Assembly: GCA_963920765.1 (NCBI GenBank)
Contig: OY987249.1
Coordinates: forward strand, 5,562,188-5,626,187
DNA from: Ulota crispa
Lineage: Eukaryota > Streptophyta > Bryopsida > Orthotrichales > Orthotrichaceae
Direction: 5' to 3'
DNA length: 64,000 nt
Shown here: piece by piece, positions 1-11,581 of the stretch
Numbering within the stretch: position 1 is the first letter of the stretch
Layout of the letters: each line of letters starts with the position of its first letter
Made by a program: the position numbers and the translations under genes
The notes under the pieces: model-generated
Database searches by the model: none
Told to the model about the DNA's origin: nothing
Seen by the model: the letters and a program-made list of their open reading frames with translations, nothing else

Positions 1-813
1 AATGTATTCCTTGTGCGGAAACAGTAAGAATTCCTCTGTAAATCAAAGCTTTTGACACCTGCCCTAAGTTACATTCCTTTCAAGCAGGTGAACTCTGTAG
101 ATCTCATTGTGTAGTCCCACTGGATTAAGTTGCCCTTGATATGGCACGACAAAAGTAGAGCCTTGAAACAACTATTTTATTAAGATGGCAATATTTTCTT
201 GAAACGAAGCAAGGATTTTGGGAGGTGACAACTGACAAGGAGTGCTGCTGAAGTTGAAATTTTCATGATTATCTATGTTTACTAACATAGCCTCCATCTT
301 TTGCGCTTCAAACTGTTCAAAGCATCGTTAGACTTAATCCCCTCTTCTCTTCTCTTCTCACTATTCCTGCACTTGTGAAAATAGCGTCAAAACATTGTCA
401 TTCTAAAGAAGGGAGAATTTCATGGATACCCCTACAATATTTACATAGACACCCTTGCTTTTCAGAGATTGCACAAAAACTCTTGGATCAAAATTTCCAG
501 GCGTTTGTTTTGTTGTGCATGTCACTTCCCGTCTTCTTTTATGCGCACATTTTCTTTATGCGCACATTGTTTCTTTTTTGTTTCATTACATTCTCTTCTT
601 CAACCTTGGTCATGAAAAAAGTACAAGCACAACGAATAAATGCCTAATTTTTTTGATCCAATGTAATTTCTGAAAAAGCAGGGGTATTTACGTAAATATC
701 GTAAACTTCATGAAATTTTCCCTTTCAACAAATAGATGTTCCCTGTACTTGGGGCAAGATCTGGCAGATATAATGGCTTTTATCTTGAGTTATTAATTTG
801 ATGGAGCTCTAAG
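1..813. other. 5' end of window, mostly single-copy DNA
   Basis: No convincing gene. Bases 1-23 could be the tail of an exon cut by the window edge, since a good donor (GTAAGA) follows at base 24, but this is too short to judge. The palindromic Mutator-like element at 410-722 is listed separately. The rest has no repeats in this window that I can see. Confidence 0.4.
410..722. mobile_element. Mutator-like palindromic MITE, family S copy 1
   Basis: The ends are inverted copies: GGGAGAATTTCATGGATACC on the left, GAAATTTTCCC on the right. The interior shares the family's 'aggcgtttgttttgttgtgcatgtcacttcc' region in shorter blocks. Other copies are at about 21190, 21843, 54218 and 61281. No target duplication is recognisable at this copy; two others have perfect 9-bp duplications. 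Two short open frames inside are not genes. Confidence 0.7.
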
Positions 814-1702
814 AGCATGCCCACCGACCTGAATCCTAAAACTGTTCTGAACCTCAGAAAAGGAAACTTAATGCTATTGAGAGCCACAGATTTCTACAGG
901 GCGGTTGGGCAATACTCTAATCAACTAGCCATGGTTGTTAAGGTAGGAACACCCATAAACGTTAGTTTAAGGTTTTGAATATGATGACTATTAATAAACA
1001 TCTAGCAAATTATAGGATCTTATTAGCAACAGAGAAATGATGAGTTTGTACTTTCGAATGTATAACTTGGATACTGCAAAAATAAGTTGTGAATTTTTAA
1101 AGAGCAAATTGCAATTGTACCCATAACCAACACTAAGGTTTCATGTTCACATGTTGTACATTCTTGTAATTACATCTATTTACTTCTCCAAAATTCTCAA
1201 GATTTTAAAGGTGACGGTTATGGGGACTCTAACGCTTATGGGTGTTCCTACGTTACATCAAATTTTCGCCAGGTTCCGGGGTTGTTGAGCCATTGGCGGT
1301 CAGCCAGCTTTCAAGGCAGGTCCACTGTCTGATTTATACGACACATTAAAAACAATTGGTAACATGTACGAAGCACGTGAATACAACTTCCGGGCTGCTT
1401 TCACCGGAGCTTGTTGCATGTTAAATGCAGAATCGGTAAGATCATCCCCAAAGCCTTCAAGGATTGGCCGGTTTTCAGCCTAGCCTTGCATGATTCAAAC
1501 GACATTGCAACTGGAAATAAAATGGTAACGACTTAGAAGCCCAATCGAAAGGACGATGATGTGGATTCGGCAAAGGTGCCACAAATACCTACTGTTTTTT
1601 CAGCCAAATAACCGTGTGGTCTACAGAGATGAAAATCAAGCCAGCCAGATTCTTGAAGAGTCCAGCTTTTTTGATGCAGGACTTTTGTGTGAATGGCCTT
1701 GA
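814..1702 (+). CDS. possible small spliced gene or gene remnant, three candidate exons
   Basis: Three open segments can be joined in phase 0. Exon a is 814-942 (43 codons, begins S-M-P-T-D-L, followed by donor GTAGGA). Exon b is 1304-1435 (44 codons, contains DLYDTLKTIGNMYEAREY, followed by donor GTAAGA). Exon c is 1604-1702 (32 codons, contains NNRVVYRDENQ, ends at a TGA), preceded by a strong acceptor with a T tract. The composition looks protein-like and lacks the Lys/Phe/Asn bias of chance frames nearby. I do not recognise the family. No initiator is certain: the Met in exon a could serve, or further exons may lie upstream. The intron between a and b is mostly a miniature transposon (943-1251). 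This could equally be a decaying pseudogene or coincidence. Confidence 0.3.
943..1251. mobile_element. MITE family AA copy 1
   Basis: The terminal inverted repeats are GTAGGAACACCCATAA on the left and its complement at 1236-1251; similarity continues to CGTTAG. The same ends occur near 6889-7980 and at 47601. No clear target duplication. The left end coincides exactly with the candidate donor GT at 943. Confidence 0.6.
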
Positions 1703-2161
1703 AATTCGTGGCTTGTGATAGCCAAAATAATAAAGAGAATTGCTCAAAAATTAGATTCAAAAATTAAGAAATAATGTGTACATCGAAGTACAGTCCTGTG
1801 AGTTTGAGTGTTCCAGCAAGTAAACTTACGGCCCGATCTAGTTGGGGTCATATACAGTATTTAAGAATCCAGCTATTAAATTAAAAAAGGCTGGCGTTTC
1901 TGATGGAATCACTATGAATGTGCCGCCTAATGCTGACATTGTTATTGAAGTGTATTAATGTTTTCTCATGAAATCAGGCATGCGGATTTACTGCTTGGCC
2001 ACACTTCGATGGGACCAGTGCTGAAGAATCTCCGCTCCTAAGTTAGTTCAGTGGTTTCAGTAAAAGAGTCCTCTGATGCTGTCATCGGAGAGGTGCATGA
2101 GCTACTAAAACTAAGATGGTTAAATTTGCATTAGCAAAATTTTGAATCCTCCAAGACGCCC
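1703..2161. other. single-copy stretch
   Basis: No repeat found. A short open frame at 1858-1958 follows an AG and ends ...DIVIEVY-stop, but its phase does not fit exon c of the candidate gene upstream, so it is not joined to it. Confidence 0.3.
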
Positions 2162-2165
2162 TTAA

Positions 2166-3071
2166 CCCTTTAAGGTCCACGCGACCATATTTTGGTAGCC
2201 GGGACTGGTTTTTGGCCTGTGGGTTGAAATCACTCAATAATTTGGAATTTGGTCTTGAAGTACGCATGTGATCACAAGAATTTTGCATCCATCTAAAAAA
2301 TAACAATGCAATTGGGTATGTGAGTTGACAAATAATGGAGTTTATACGGCATGGCTTCAAAATACGTATCCAATTTTTGTCAAAGATGGATCAAAGCAAC
2401 AACACAATACATCAAGTATGCAAGAAGAATGTCAAATTTCAATTGCACAATTCTAAAAAATTTCAAATTGCTTAAGAAATATGCTTGTATTGTTTTCATA
2501 TATGGTAGTAGTATAATTGTAGTATTTGAAGATCTACTAAAATGTTGTTGTCATTTTGGCTTTAAAATACGTCATCCTACATTTAAGGCCAATTCTTGAT
2601 TGTTTTCACCAACTAGATTTTCTAGAATAATTATCAAATTTCTTGTAGAACCGTTTTAGGGTAACAAAGAAAGTGGGTTTTTTGACCCTTTTTGTCCACT
2701 TAGCTACACCTTGTGATTGCTATTTTTGTTTATTTCATGTGAAACTAGTCTTGTTGGAAAGGTGGGAAAGCCTGCTTTCTAGAAATGTAAGGCTCTTCTC
2801 AATCAAAGCTTGCATGAAAGGTTAACATTCAAAACTAAACAAGAATGAAACACAAGAGATTTTCCGCATACGGCTCACTCAATCATTATAATATTTCACC
2901 TCCAATAGTAGATCTAACTAAAATTTTGGTGCTTTATAGTAAACAAGGTGTACTTCCCATTTGTATGGTTGGATTATTGAAAATGGGTCCATATTTGAGT
3001 TAACTCCAAATCTAAGCTTATAGTCCATATTTTTAGTGGATTCTGTGAAAATGGGTGTGGTCGTTAAAGGG
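2166..3071. mobile_element. TTAA element family A, copy 1 (piggyBac/Kolobok-like, non-autonomous)
   Basis: It starts CCCTTTAAGGTCCACGCG after TTAA and ends with the inverted form TTAAAGGG before TTGA, a mutated TTAA. Near-identical copies of about 906 bp are at 19072-19978 and 42269-43174. A TTAA target and CCC...GGG ends fit piggyBac or Kolobok; no transposase is present. An 82-codon frame (2351-2599) is kept in all three copies. Confidence 0.8.
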
Positions 3072-3074
3072 TTG

Positions 3075-3900
3075 AGATTTGACACTATTAATATTTGTTG
3101 AACCTAGGCCAGGTACATTGGAAAGTGTGTGAAGTGTCTCTACCTTGTACGACTTTCCTATTGTACATCACAAAAAACTATGAATAGAAAATGGTAATCT
3201 AGTCCTTGTATGAAGGACCTTATCCAAATGCACAATCTAAGATAATACAAAAAGCATTGCATTGAACACCATATTAGGTGAATTGGGAAAACAGGGGGTC
3301 CCAATTTGTACATCACCTAAATCCAGAGAAGTCACCTTAAACCAGATTCAAAGGTGTCAGATTTAGTTTGAGCCACTAAGATTTTTTCCCTTGCAAATTC
3401 CTCCTCCAAGGTGACGACGTGTGTATTGGAAAAAAAGGCTAAGCTTGATTTTAGGTGATCACCTAAAACCTTCAAAAGTCTCAAAAAATACTCTTTTTCC
3501 CAATTTACCTAATATGATGTTATTGATAAAACATGTATATGAACTCACTAGTCACTATCCAAGTACTTCACTCATGTATACAAATAAAGCAAAATAGAAT
3601 TTATGGTTTTATTGTACCCACATCTTTGTTCAATTGGGATGCATTACAATATAACTTTCATGATTGCATTGAACTCAAAGAGTGGACAAAAATAGGGAAT
3701 TAGTGATCTGTTTGTAATAATAAGTACATGTCTTGGGATCCTTTTTGAGACTATTTATAAAGGGGCCACTTGGAGGGTTCAAAATTTTGCTAATGAATGT
3801 GCGGTTGTGCACCATATGATATAAGACTTTTTCATGCTCTAAATATTTTTAATATCATACTTATGATATTGCATTAAATGGATAAGCGAAGTGTAGTTAT
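3075..3900. repeat. repeat family K copy 1, interrupted by a 4-bp-TSD MITE
   Basis: About 3205-3790 matches 27460-27788 at moderate identity, ending in a GGAGGGTTCAAAA motif that forms an inverted terminus in the second copy. The second copy lacks the insertion at 3265-3521 and so shows the pre-insertion sequence. The left boundary is not resolved. Confidence 0.55.
3265..3521. mobile_element. MITE family M copy 1, TSD ATTG
   Basis: The terminal inverted repeats are AACACCATATTAGGTGAATT and the complement of AACATCATATTAGGTAAATT. The 4-bp target duplication ATTG is at 3261-3264 and 3522-3525. The related repeat at about 27520 carries the site uninterrupted with one copy of the target. The interior (257 bp total) has long stretches in common with the copies at 5722, 14141 and 53073. 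Confidence 0.85.
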
Positions 3901-4064
3901 TGTAGTATGAGAGTTGTAAATAATGCCACACCATATACAATGTGTCCACAACTCAACATGTATATTGGTGTTATGTGCATCCCCTGATGCAGCTTTTTTA
4001 CCTTTTAGCTATCAATGTCCTATGGTACTTTAGGTATCATTAAACCCATATATTTTATCGTTAA

Positions 4065-4974
4065 CCCCTAAAATTCTTTTGTGTTTAGAGGCCCAAAATT
4101 GTTTCAAAATACTAGTCTCTCAACTAGGGTCAAAATCTTCATTGAAATTTATTTTCTAATAAATCCAACCGTAGGATCTTTTGGTGGACTTGCCCAAGTA
4201 CATTGTCCCAAAATTTTAGAATGAATATCCCCACCAATTGCAAGATCAATGTGCCTAAACTTCAAAATGTAGGTCTTTCTAGTTCTTACAAAAGGTGAAG
4301 TTTTGATTTTCAAATTTTTTAGAAAAAAACAAGTATGTTGTATTCCTTGTGCAATTTTGGCAATATGTTGGAAAATAGATTGAAAGCATGTATAAAAAAT
4401 TTGAACCAAAAAAAAAATTTGGATTCATTTTTACAAAAATTGTAAAGTGAAAGGTATTGATGAATGAAAGATATAGCCAATATGCTAATAAGTTTTGGAA
4501 GAATTTGAAAATTGTTAATCTCAATGGTGAGAATGCTCTAATAGACAATTAGTAATTTTATTTTTCATTTTCATTTGAAAATTTTCAAAATTGAGAGTAA
4601 AATATAACTTTGTATGTTTTTTTTACCCTCTTCCTACCTTCATTGCCCGCAAAAGAAAAGTCCTTGTAACTCTTACCTCATTATTAGGAATTGAGTGATT
4701 TAATTTTTTTTGAGTAGGTATCAATCTATACAATTCTATAATAAAATTTAAAAGAAATTAGAAAATATTTTTTGCTGCCCGATTTGACATTGAAATTGAA
4801 AAAACCTTTTAACTTTCGCATTACTTATTGCAATGACATGAAATAAAGCTTCACATGTAGATTATGATGAGTAGCATCCATCCTAAAAGTTTCATGAAAA
4901 AATTCCAAATTATGAAGTCAATAGAGCCTGCTCAAGTTTTCATAAAGCCCAAAGGGTTCCTTGGGCTTTAGGGG
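4065..4974. mobile_element. TTAA element family C
   Basis: Flanked by TTAA at 4061-4064 and 4975-4978. The ends are CCCCTAAAATTC and ...GGGCTTTAGGGG (inverted). Size is 910 bp, AT-rich, without coding capacity. The interior resembles the E family loosely (GCCTGCC/TTGCTGCCC-type motifs). Confidence 0.75.
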
Positions 4975-5196
4975 TTAATTAATACATCATAAATTAACGA
5001 ACTTCCAAAAGTTATTTGTCTCAAGCATTGTCTTATGAAAAAAACGTTGCACACGTCACACCCCTCCCCATTTATGGATTTTCACTAGTGGTGTAAATCA
5101 CAGATTCACATGTGCAACAAACTAAAATCCCAACTTCAAAATCCACCAACAAGTTTTTCGCAGTTGAAGAATTTTCAAAGTAGTGGAGATGCCATT

Positions 5197-5297
5197 ACAC
5201 AGGAAAACTTTTCTCGGTTCCCGGGGTTGGAAACACTGGGAAACACCGGACTCACCGGGAATTCTCTCACCTGGAACCGAGAAAAGTTTTCCTGTGT
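5197..5297. mobile_element. short palindromic MITE
   Basis: The inverted repeats are perfect over about 26 bp (ACACAGGAAAACTTTTCTCG... and its complement). The short loop carries GGAAACACTGGGAAACACCGG-like direct repeats. No second copy was seen in the window. The frames on both strands are by-products of the palindrome. Confidence 0.6.
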
Positions 5298-5721
5298 TAT
5301 GTGACCAAACAAATGGCTGGTACAGATCATTGAAGGCAAAATAGATGAAATTGGCAAATTTTCAAATATTGAAATGAGATGCACAAGTCATTCTTCCTTT
5401 AAAAACGTGGGCGCTTCTCGGTTGCTTTTAAATCTCAGAACTTTACCCAAAAGAAAGGAAAAATGCCAACTCGACGAATATATTGATTGTGATTCCTATT
5501 AGACGACTGACGAGCACCTAATGAAGAGCACTTCAAGTGCCAATCTGCCATGTCAGCAAATACAACTATACGCTCTACTGCAGTGGTTGACCACAGACTT
5601 AGAGTGCTTCAAGAGGGAAAGCACTAAAATCTGACCTTAGCTGGAAATTCTGCAACGTTGCATTGCTGCAATAATTTTGAAAATTTCCCACAATTCGAGC
5701 AGAACCATAAGTGAAGTTGTT

Positions 5722-6646
5722 AACGCGTTATTCATTAAAATGGGAAAACGATGGGTACCATTTTGTACCTCACCTTAATCCAATAAAGCCACCTTAAACC
5801 AGATTTGAAGGTATCAAATTCAATCTGAGTCACTAAGTTTTTTTCCCTCTCAAATTTCTCCTCTCAAGTGAGGACACGTGTACCAAAAAAACGCTAAAGC
5901 TCGGGTTAAGGTGACCACCTTAATCCTTCAAAATTCCCAAAATGTACTCTTTTTCCCAATTTAACCCCTCAAGGCCCATGCACTTTCCCGAGTGTCTCAG
6001 AATCTACATGGATGAGCAAAATGTCAACATTCTGATAAATTGCATGAAATTTTTTAAAATTGTAACCGTACAAATTCAAACTAGATATGTTAGAGATCAC
6101 ATAGGAAAAGAAAACACAAAAATATCACTTATGGATTGAAAGATTATAATATTTGATCAAGAGGGTGTTAAAATTGTGAAAGTGATTTGAAGTCTTTCAA
6201 TCCTCTTTTCAAATCTCAAATTTAAAATTGAGGATACCAAAATTATGAGTATGTAAAGTACAATATATGTAACCCTAATCAATTTACAACTTCTTAATAT
6301 CTACTTTACAACTTCTTAATATCTACTTTACAACTTTTTAAATTAAGTTTCTAATGTGATTGTTTCTCCAAGTTCTAGTGTACTTTAGGCTCATTTTCAA
6401 GATCTCTCAACACTAGAAAGTGAAGATTTGCAATGGACACCCTTGCACAAAATCTTGAATAGAAAAATCATAATTAGTCATTTTCAAAATCAGACTTTTG
6501 ATACTAAAACAAGACTCCAACAAAAACTTTAAAATAATAATAATCATTGTAGTTAATCATGAAAAAAATTTAGGCATCCCAAATTACAAACAAGGAGGGA
6601 CAGTTTTGGTCCCCTTGGGCCTTGAGTTGTTAACGAATAACACGGT
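5722..6646. mobile_element. MITE family M copy 2, interrupted by a TTAA element; TSD TGTT
   Basis: The left end is AACGCGTTATTCATTAAAAT. The right terminal repeat is broken at its TTAA by the element at 5965-6629 and resumes at 6630 as TTAACGAATAACACGGT. The 4-bp target duplication TGTT is intact at 5718-5721 and 6647-6650. This fixes the order: the M element came first, the TTAA element second. Confidence 0.85.
5965..6629. mobile_element. TTAA element family D/H copy 1, nested
   Basis: It starts CCCCTCAAGGCCCATGC after TTAA (5961-5964) and ends GGGCCTTGAGTTG before TTAA (6630-6633). Its interior matches the copies at 33212 and 44480. Inside, 6289-6345 holds two and a half copies of a tandem unit of about 23 bp (TTTACAACTTCTTAATATC...). 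Confidence 0.85.
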
Positions 6647-6888
6647 TGTTAGTTTGTTACAAGGGACCCGCGGTTGCAAAAATGCAGGAATCCCTTCGCA
6701 AGCACTTTCACAGGCCTGGAAATATAACTTACTAGAGTGTACTGCAGAAACAACATTTATGCTGGAAAAGTACATGCACTGAACTTGGGTAATATAACAT
6801 AGTGCTGTATTGTACTAATTGATATAACTCTACATGTAGAGAAGCCAAGTTAAGATAACATGGTTAAAAAATTATGGATGGATCTCAA

Positions 6889-7980
6889 GTGGAAGTTCAA
6901 GGAGATCATTAGTTTATGTTTTACGAACCACTTGAGTTAAAAGATAGGGTCCACTTTATTCAAAGGACAATTTTTTTTAATAATATGTAGAGTTTCTATA
7001 GGGTCCATGAAATACTATATACTTTAGTATATATAAATTAGGGTATGTAACAACATTAGGTAGCAGGATTTTTTATTAATAAATTAGCCTTGACAAATAG
7101 GGATTGTAAAAAAAAATTGTGTTGTTTATTGCTCTCCATGATAAATTATTTTAAATACATGCCATAGAATTGAGAAATACTAAAAACTTGTTACTAAAAA
7201 CTTTCCACTTAGATAATAGTCCTTTAATTCATATGCTTGTTATTGGTTTCATGGTGAATACAATGTGTGTATATGTAATAGAAAGAAAGATGTTTTCTTT
7301 GATGAATAATGGAGACATGATAAGATTGGACAAACAAAATTTATATTTAAAATAACCCCGTTTAAAAACCAAATGAGTGAATTTATAAAAAACATGGGGT
7401 ACTAGAAATATGACTTCTGTAGCTTTTTTTTGATAAAAATATGGTTGTTTTAAATACCATATTTTAGATAAATAGCCCTACATCAAATACCCTCTTAACT
7501 CACATGTGTACCATAAAATTACAAGGAGTATTCTCCCCGAGGGTGGAAGCACCCATAGCTGATAACTGAAACCATTCAATGTGCAGCAAACTACAAAGAG
7601 TTTTAGGCAACAAATATTTTTTTCATGTAGGAAGAAAAGAAATATTGGGATTGCAAATTGTTCATAATTTTATTTGTAAAACTGAAATTACTTGTGAATT
7701 TTGGGAGTCAAAAAATGTTCTAAAGCCATGGCCAATGTTTAGACTTATGCAATTTGGATAATAACCAAACTACTTTCAACCCAGTACTTCCTACTTCACT
7801 TTGGGACATGAGACATGACTTAAGTGGTCTCATCCTTGAAAAGGACATAAGAACACATTCCAAAGTACTTATCAAAAAAGACATAAGAACGCATTTCAAA
7901 GCACCTATTCATGATGATGTTGGAAATAGCACACCCTACCAATTGGGTATGAGGAGTTGGTGTCTATGGGCGCTTCTACC
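6889..7980. mobile_element. MITE family AA copy 2, interrupted by a hAT-like element
   Basis: The right end is CTATGGGCGCTTCTACC. The left terminal repeat (GTGGAAG then GCACCCATAGC) is split by the element at 6896-7541, whose target duplication lies inside this terminal repeat. Without that insert it is about 440 bp. Frames inside are not genes. Confidence 0.55.
6896..7541 (-). mobile_element. hAT-like MITE family P copy 1, 8-bp TSD
   Basis: The ends are TTCAAGGAGATCATT and the complement of CTCGGGGAG. The 8-bp duplication is AGTGGAAG (6888-6895) and GGTGGAAG (7542-7549), 7 of 8 identical. It is an inverted copy of the element at 14447-15088. The duplication length is that of hAT; no transposase is encoded. 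Confidence 0.75.
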
Positions 7981-8154
7981 TTACTGACACACATCTCGTT
8001 TTGTTTTGTAATGCTTTTCTATAGGATTCCTACGTATTCCACGGTGACTCTACCAATTCAAAAATGAATTGCTCGGCAGTGTCAACAATAACAGTATGTT
8101 GAAAAGCTCTCCTTGAATAATTGATGTAGAACCAGGGGCACCATAAATGTAAAC

Positions 8155-8320
8155 TATATTATCCAAAGTATCTGGATATGAAGTAAATTGGGAAGAAATG
8201 CAATTTTGGGACTTTTGAATTTTATGTTCTTTAAAGTGCATTAAGTAAATCTTCTTCAAAAAATACAAAACCCAAAAGTCCCAAAATTGCATTTCTTCCC
8301 AATTTACTTAATATGGTGTT
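8155..8320. mobile_element. MITE family M, short palindromic variant
   Basis: It ends CCCAATTTACTTAATATGGTGTT. The left end is diverged (GGATATGAAGTAAATTGGG). The interior is a hairpin around TTTTGGGACTTTTGAATTTT. The left boundary is approximate. Confidence 0.6.
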
Positions 8321-8560
8321 AACTGTTCAGTGGAATATTTATCGATTGCATGCAAGTAAATTATTAAACTGGAAGCACACATTGTCTTACCTGCAGTCCA
8401 GTTCTGTGGTACAGAAGGAATCAGAATATTATATATGGTAAAGCTAAGCAGAGGAAAGTTCAATTCATCTACATGCAAGACAAATCATGCATGTACCCGT
8501 ACGTGGTTTCTGTATACCATATATCGCCAGAGATGTTAATTTAGTATTCTTTTTTCTTAA

Positions 8561-9475
8561 ACCTTAGAGGACCAAGCAAAGTTTTCACCAAAAACTCTTC
8601 AAAGCTGCCATTTTTAGAGCATCAACCAAATTTGAAAACAAAAACATTTTTATACATATGTGACCGTCAGATCTTGTAGAAGAATAGTTTTAGAAGATGT
8701 GGAAAAAAAATTAGAGTTTTTCACCACATGGATTGGAAGCTAGAATGGTTTGAATATTCAAAAATGTCTTGTGAAAAACTAGGCAGCTACCCTTCAAAAG
8801 GTGAAATTCCTAAGGAAAAAAGGCTATGTGGGTGGTGCTTCTCTAAATTCCTTATTCCACCTAAGTAAAGTACATGTCCAAAAAGTTTCAAATCATTTGG
8901 AGTTGTATAACATATGGAAAAAAATTAGTAAGTAAAAAGAAGTAGAGAATGATTTAAAACACCAATTTGTTAATAATTTAATTATGGATATGAAAAATGC
9001 CAATCCCAATGGTCATAATGTTGTCATAAACAATTCTCATCCTTTGGTTTTGTTTTTTTTTCCAAAATGTTGAAAATTGAGTAAAATAAAGGACTTTAAA
9101 GTTTATTTTGGAGTAGAGAATCCATAATTGCCTGCAAACAAAAAATCCTCATAACTTTCATCTTGTTGATCCAAACAGAACGATTCAAAGCTTCCTACAT
9201 TCACATAAATCTCCTAAACCCATCTAAAATTTTTGTTTTCAAAAAAAGTAAAATTTAAAAATCTGCCCAGGCTGCCCAACAAACGTAAGAAACAACATAT
9301 TAGGCCATAGCTTTTTACTCATAATTTCAAATGTCATGAAATTTAGTGCATATGAAAGATAAACCTTGTCCCCACATTCTATTAAAATTTCAACCTAAAA
9401 CATGAAATGCTCCAATCATAGGTACCTGCCCAAAATTGCTATGTTTCTAAAAAAGGGGGTCTGGTCCTTTTGGGG
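8561..9475. mobile_element. TTAA element family E copy 1
   Basis: Flanked by TTAA at 8557-8560 and 9476-9479. The ends are ACCTTAGAGGACCA and TGGTCCTTTTGGGG. Size is 915 bp. A diverged second copy runs from 26626 to about 27970. No coding capacity. Confidence 0.75.
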
Positions 9476-10243
9476 TTAAAACTGTACCTACAGCTGTGAC
9501 AATCTCTAAATTTGCAGATAGGCGTTTTTGTTTGTAACTCTCATATCTTCTTTGATGACTTTGTGTCAGTCCACTTCAAAAGTGATTCTTATGCAGAGAT
9601 AATTGTCGTAGTTTCAGACAGTTGAATGACAACCCTGGACTACTTTCCTCCTTCCTATTCAACATGTATTGTGGAGAGTGTTGAGCGTTGCAAACTACAG
9701 TTTTGCATAATATTACTCTAAAAGAAATTGAATCTTTTGAGTTCACGTAGTATTAAGAAAGTCATCTCAACCAAAACTACTCTCAGTCTCTCACTGATAA
9801 ATTGCTTTGTTACTTGTTAGTGATATGTAGTATGATTGGTTATACTTGTTCACAAGGTATGTTTTGAAATATCAAAATTGTGACATGAAAATGCAGATTA
9901 GAACTCTACAAACTGTAAGTAAGAACCAGAAACATGTTACATATGAGGTCCTAGATAGGTAATTGAATAAGTGCCAGCTTCGTGAGATTTGCCAATTAAA
10001 CGAGCATTTGTGACAATCTATTACAACGTGAATTGTTGGATCCTAATACTCTCCAAATATATGCCAGTGAGGGTCACACACTAGATTTCTCTTAGTTTCC
10101 TGTAGTTGCTAGCAATATGAACCCTGAAGTTACTCAGAGTTAAATGATTTCAACAAAGTCTCAATTAATATTTTATCTGATTTTGATGAGTTATCATTGT
10201 TTGAAGAAATCAGAAGTGAACGATAAGTTTGTATATAAGTTAG
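9476..10243. other. single-copy stretch, no gene assigned
   Basis: No repeat seen. An open frame of about 40 codons near 9500-9630 follows TTTGCAG and ends ...IIVVVSDS-stop. It has no neighbour in phase and is not called as an exon. Confidence 0.3.
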
Positions 10244-10393
10244 AACAGGCTATTCATTAAATTGGGAAAAAGTGACATTTTGGGACTTTTTGATTTTGTG
10301 CTTTTTTAAGAGTGTTCATTGAACACTCTTTAAAAAATATAAAATCCAAAAGTCCCAAAATGTCACTATTTCCCAATTTAATGAATAATGCGT
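10244..10393. mobile_element. MITE family M, palindromic variant, TSD TTAG
   Basis: The left end is AACAGGCTATTCATTAAATT; the right is its diverged complement ending AATGCGT. The duplication TTAG is at 10240-10243 and 10394-10397. The interior is a hairpin around TTTTGGGACTTTTTGATTTT with a GAGTGTTCATTGAACACTC centre. Confidence 0.8.
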
Positions 10394-10888
10394 TTAGTAC
10401 TACTGTAAACAGATCGTGATAGAAGTAGCATGTTTCTAAAGCCAAAGTTCAGACTTAGAAAGTCAATACTGTTCACAAGCTTAGCTATTAAGTAGTGTCA
10501 CATGCGGAATTAAGTGAGGGATGATCTTTAGTTTTAGTTTAGTACTCACATGAACACGAAGCCATGAAGGTCATAATATTTGCATTCTCATGTATGTTAG
10601 AATTTATCTTTCCATTCTGGTCCCTCAAGAATTTGCAGTATTTTGTTGATCCTCAACTGACATATATGGCATGAATCTTTTTCAAAACTAATTACCGTAC
10701 CTTCCCAGTTTCGGCACAAATTAATTATTTAAATATTTGCCTAATTTTTTTGGAAATTATACAAATTTATTGCCTAAAATTTGTGAAATAAAAATAGAAT
10801 AATGCCTTAAAAAACAAACACAGAAAAGTCCAAGTAGGATAAAAAACCATTGTGTTCCATATTAAGAACTTGGTATGCAAAAACTTAG

Positions 10889-11008
10889 AACACCATATTC
10901 ATTAAATTGGGAAAACGAGATTCCCAAGTTGTAATGTAATGGTCGGTTTAAGTTGGTCAACTTAATCCCACAATGTCACAAAATTCCCAATCGAATGAAT
11001 ATGGTGTT
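10889..11008. mobile_element. MITE family M, 120-bp variant, TSD TTAG
   Basis: The ends are AACACCATATTCATTAAATT and its complement, the right inner part being slightly diverged. The duplication TTAG is at 10885-10888 and 11009-11012. Confidence 0.85.
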
Positions 11009-11410
11009 TTAGTGTTTTCAATTGTACTATAAATACATTTTTTGTAACAAATGCCCAAAAGTTGGCTAATTTTGTGACAGCAATGTTTTAGTATTATAAA
11101 AGGACATGCTTGTCATATCAAGTATTTTATTGCAAATAAATGATGATCATACCGGTATCAATCAAATCAAATATTTTGGCTCAGTTACTAAGTCTAACTA
11201 GAGTAATGCCTAAATGTTACAGAATTTTACCTCATAAGTGACTAAAATTTGTATATTATTTTTTCAACTGCCTAAGCTTATTTTTGAATTTTAAATAATT
11301 ATTAGGCATTGAAGTGCCGAACTTGCTAAGAATGTATGGTAGTAGTCTAGTACCCTAAAATCATAGAAGAGATGTGTGTCTCTTTTCCTATTATCACAAA
11401 GGGAACTTAA

Positions 11411-11571
11411 AACACAATAAGAAAATTGGGAAAAAGTGGCATTTTGGGACTCGTGGATATTATGTTCTTTAAAGAGTATTCAAAGAGCATACATTGAATA
11501 CTCTTTAAAAAACATAAAATCCACTAGCCCCAAAATGCTACTTCCTCCCAATTTTCTTAGTAATTATCGTT
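11411..11571. mobile_element. MITE family M, palindromic variant
   Basis: It starts AACACAATAAGAAAATTGGG and ends in the inverted form before TTCTG. The right half is repeated at about 23490-23579, in the duplicated locus. Confidence 0.6.
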
Positions 11572-11581
11572 TTCTGTAAAT

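Noticed and set aside
5110-5384. Overlapping 64- and 69-codon frames on opposite strands
   Set aside because: They mirror each other because of the palindromic MITE at 5197-5297.
9500-9630. Possible exon ending IIVVVSDS
   Set aside because: A single short frame without a phase-compatible partner.
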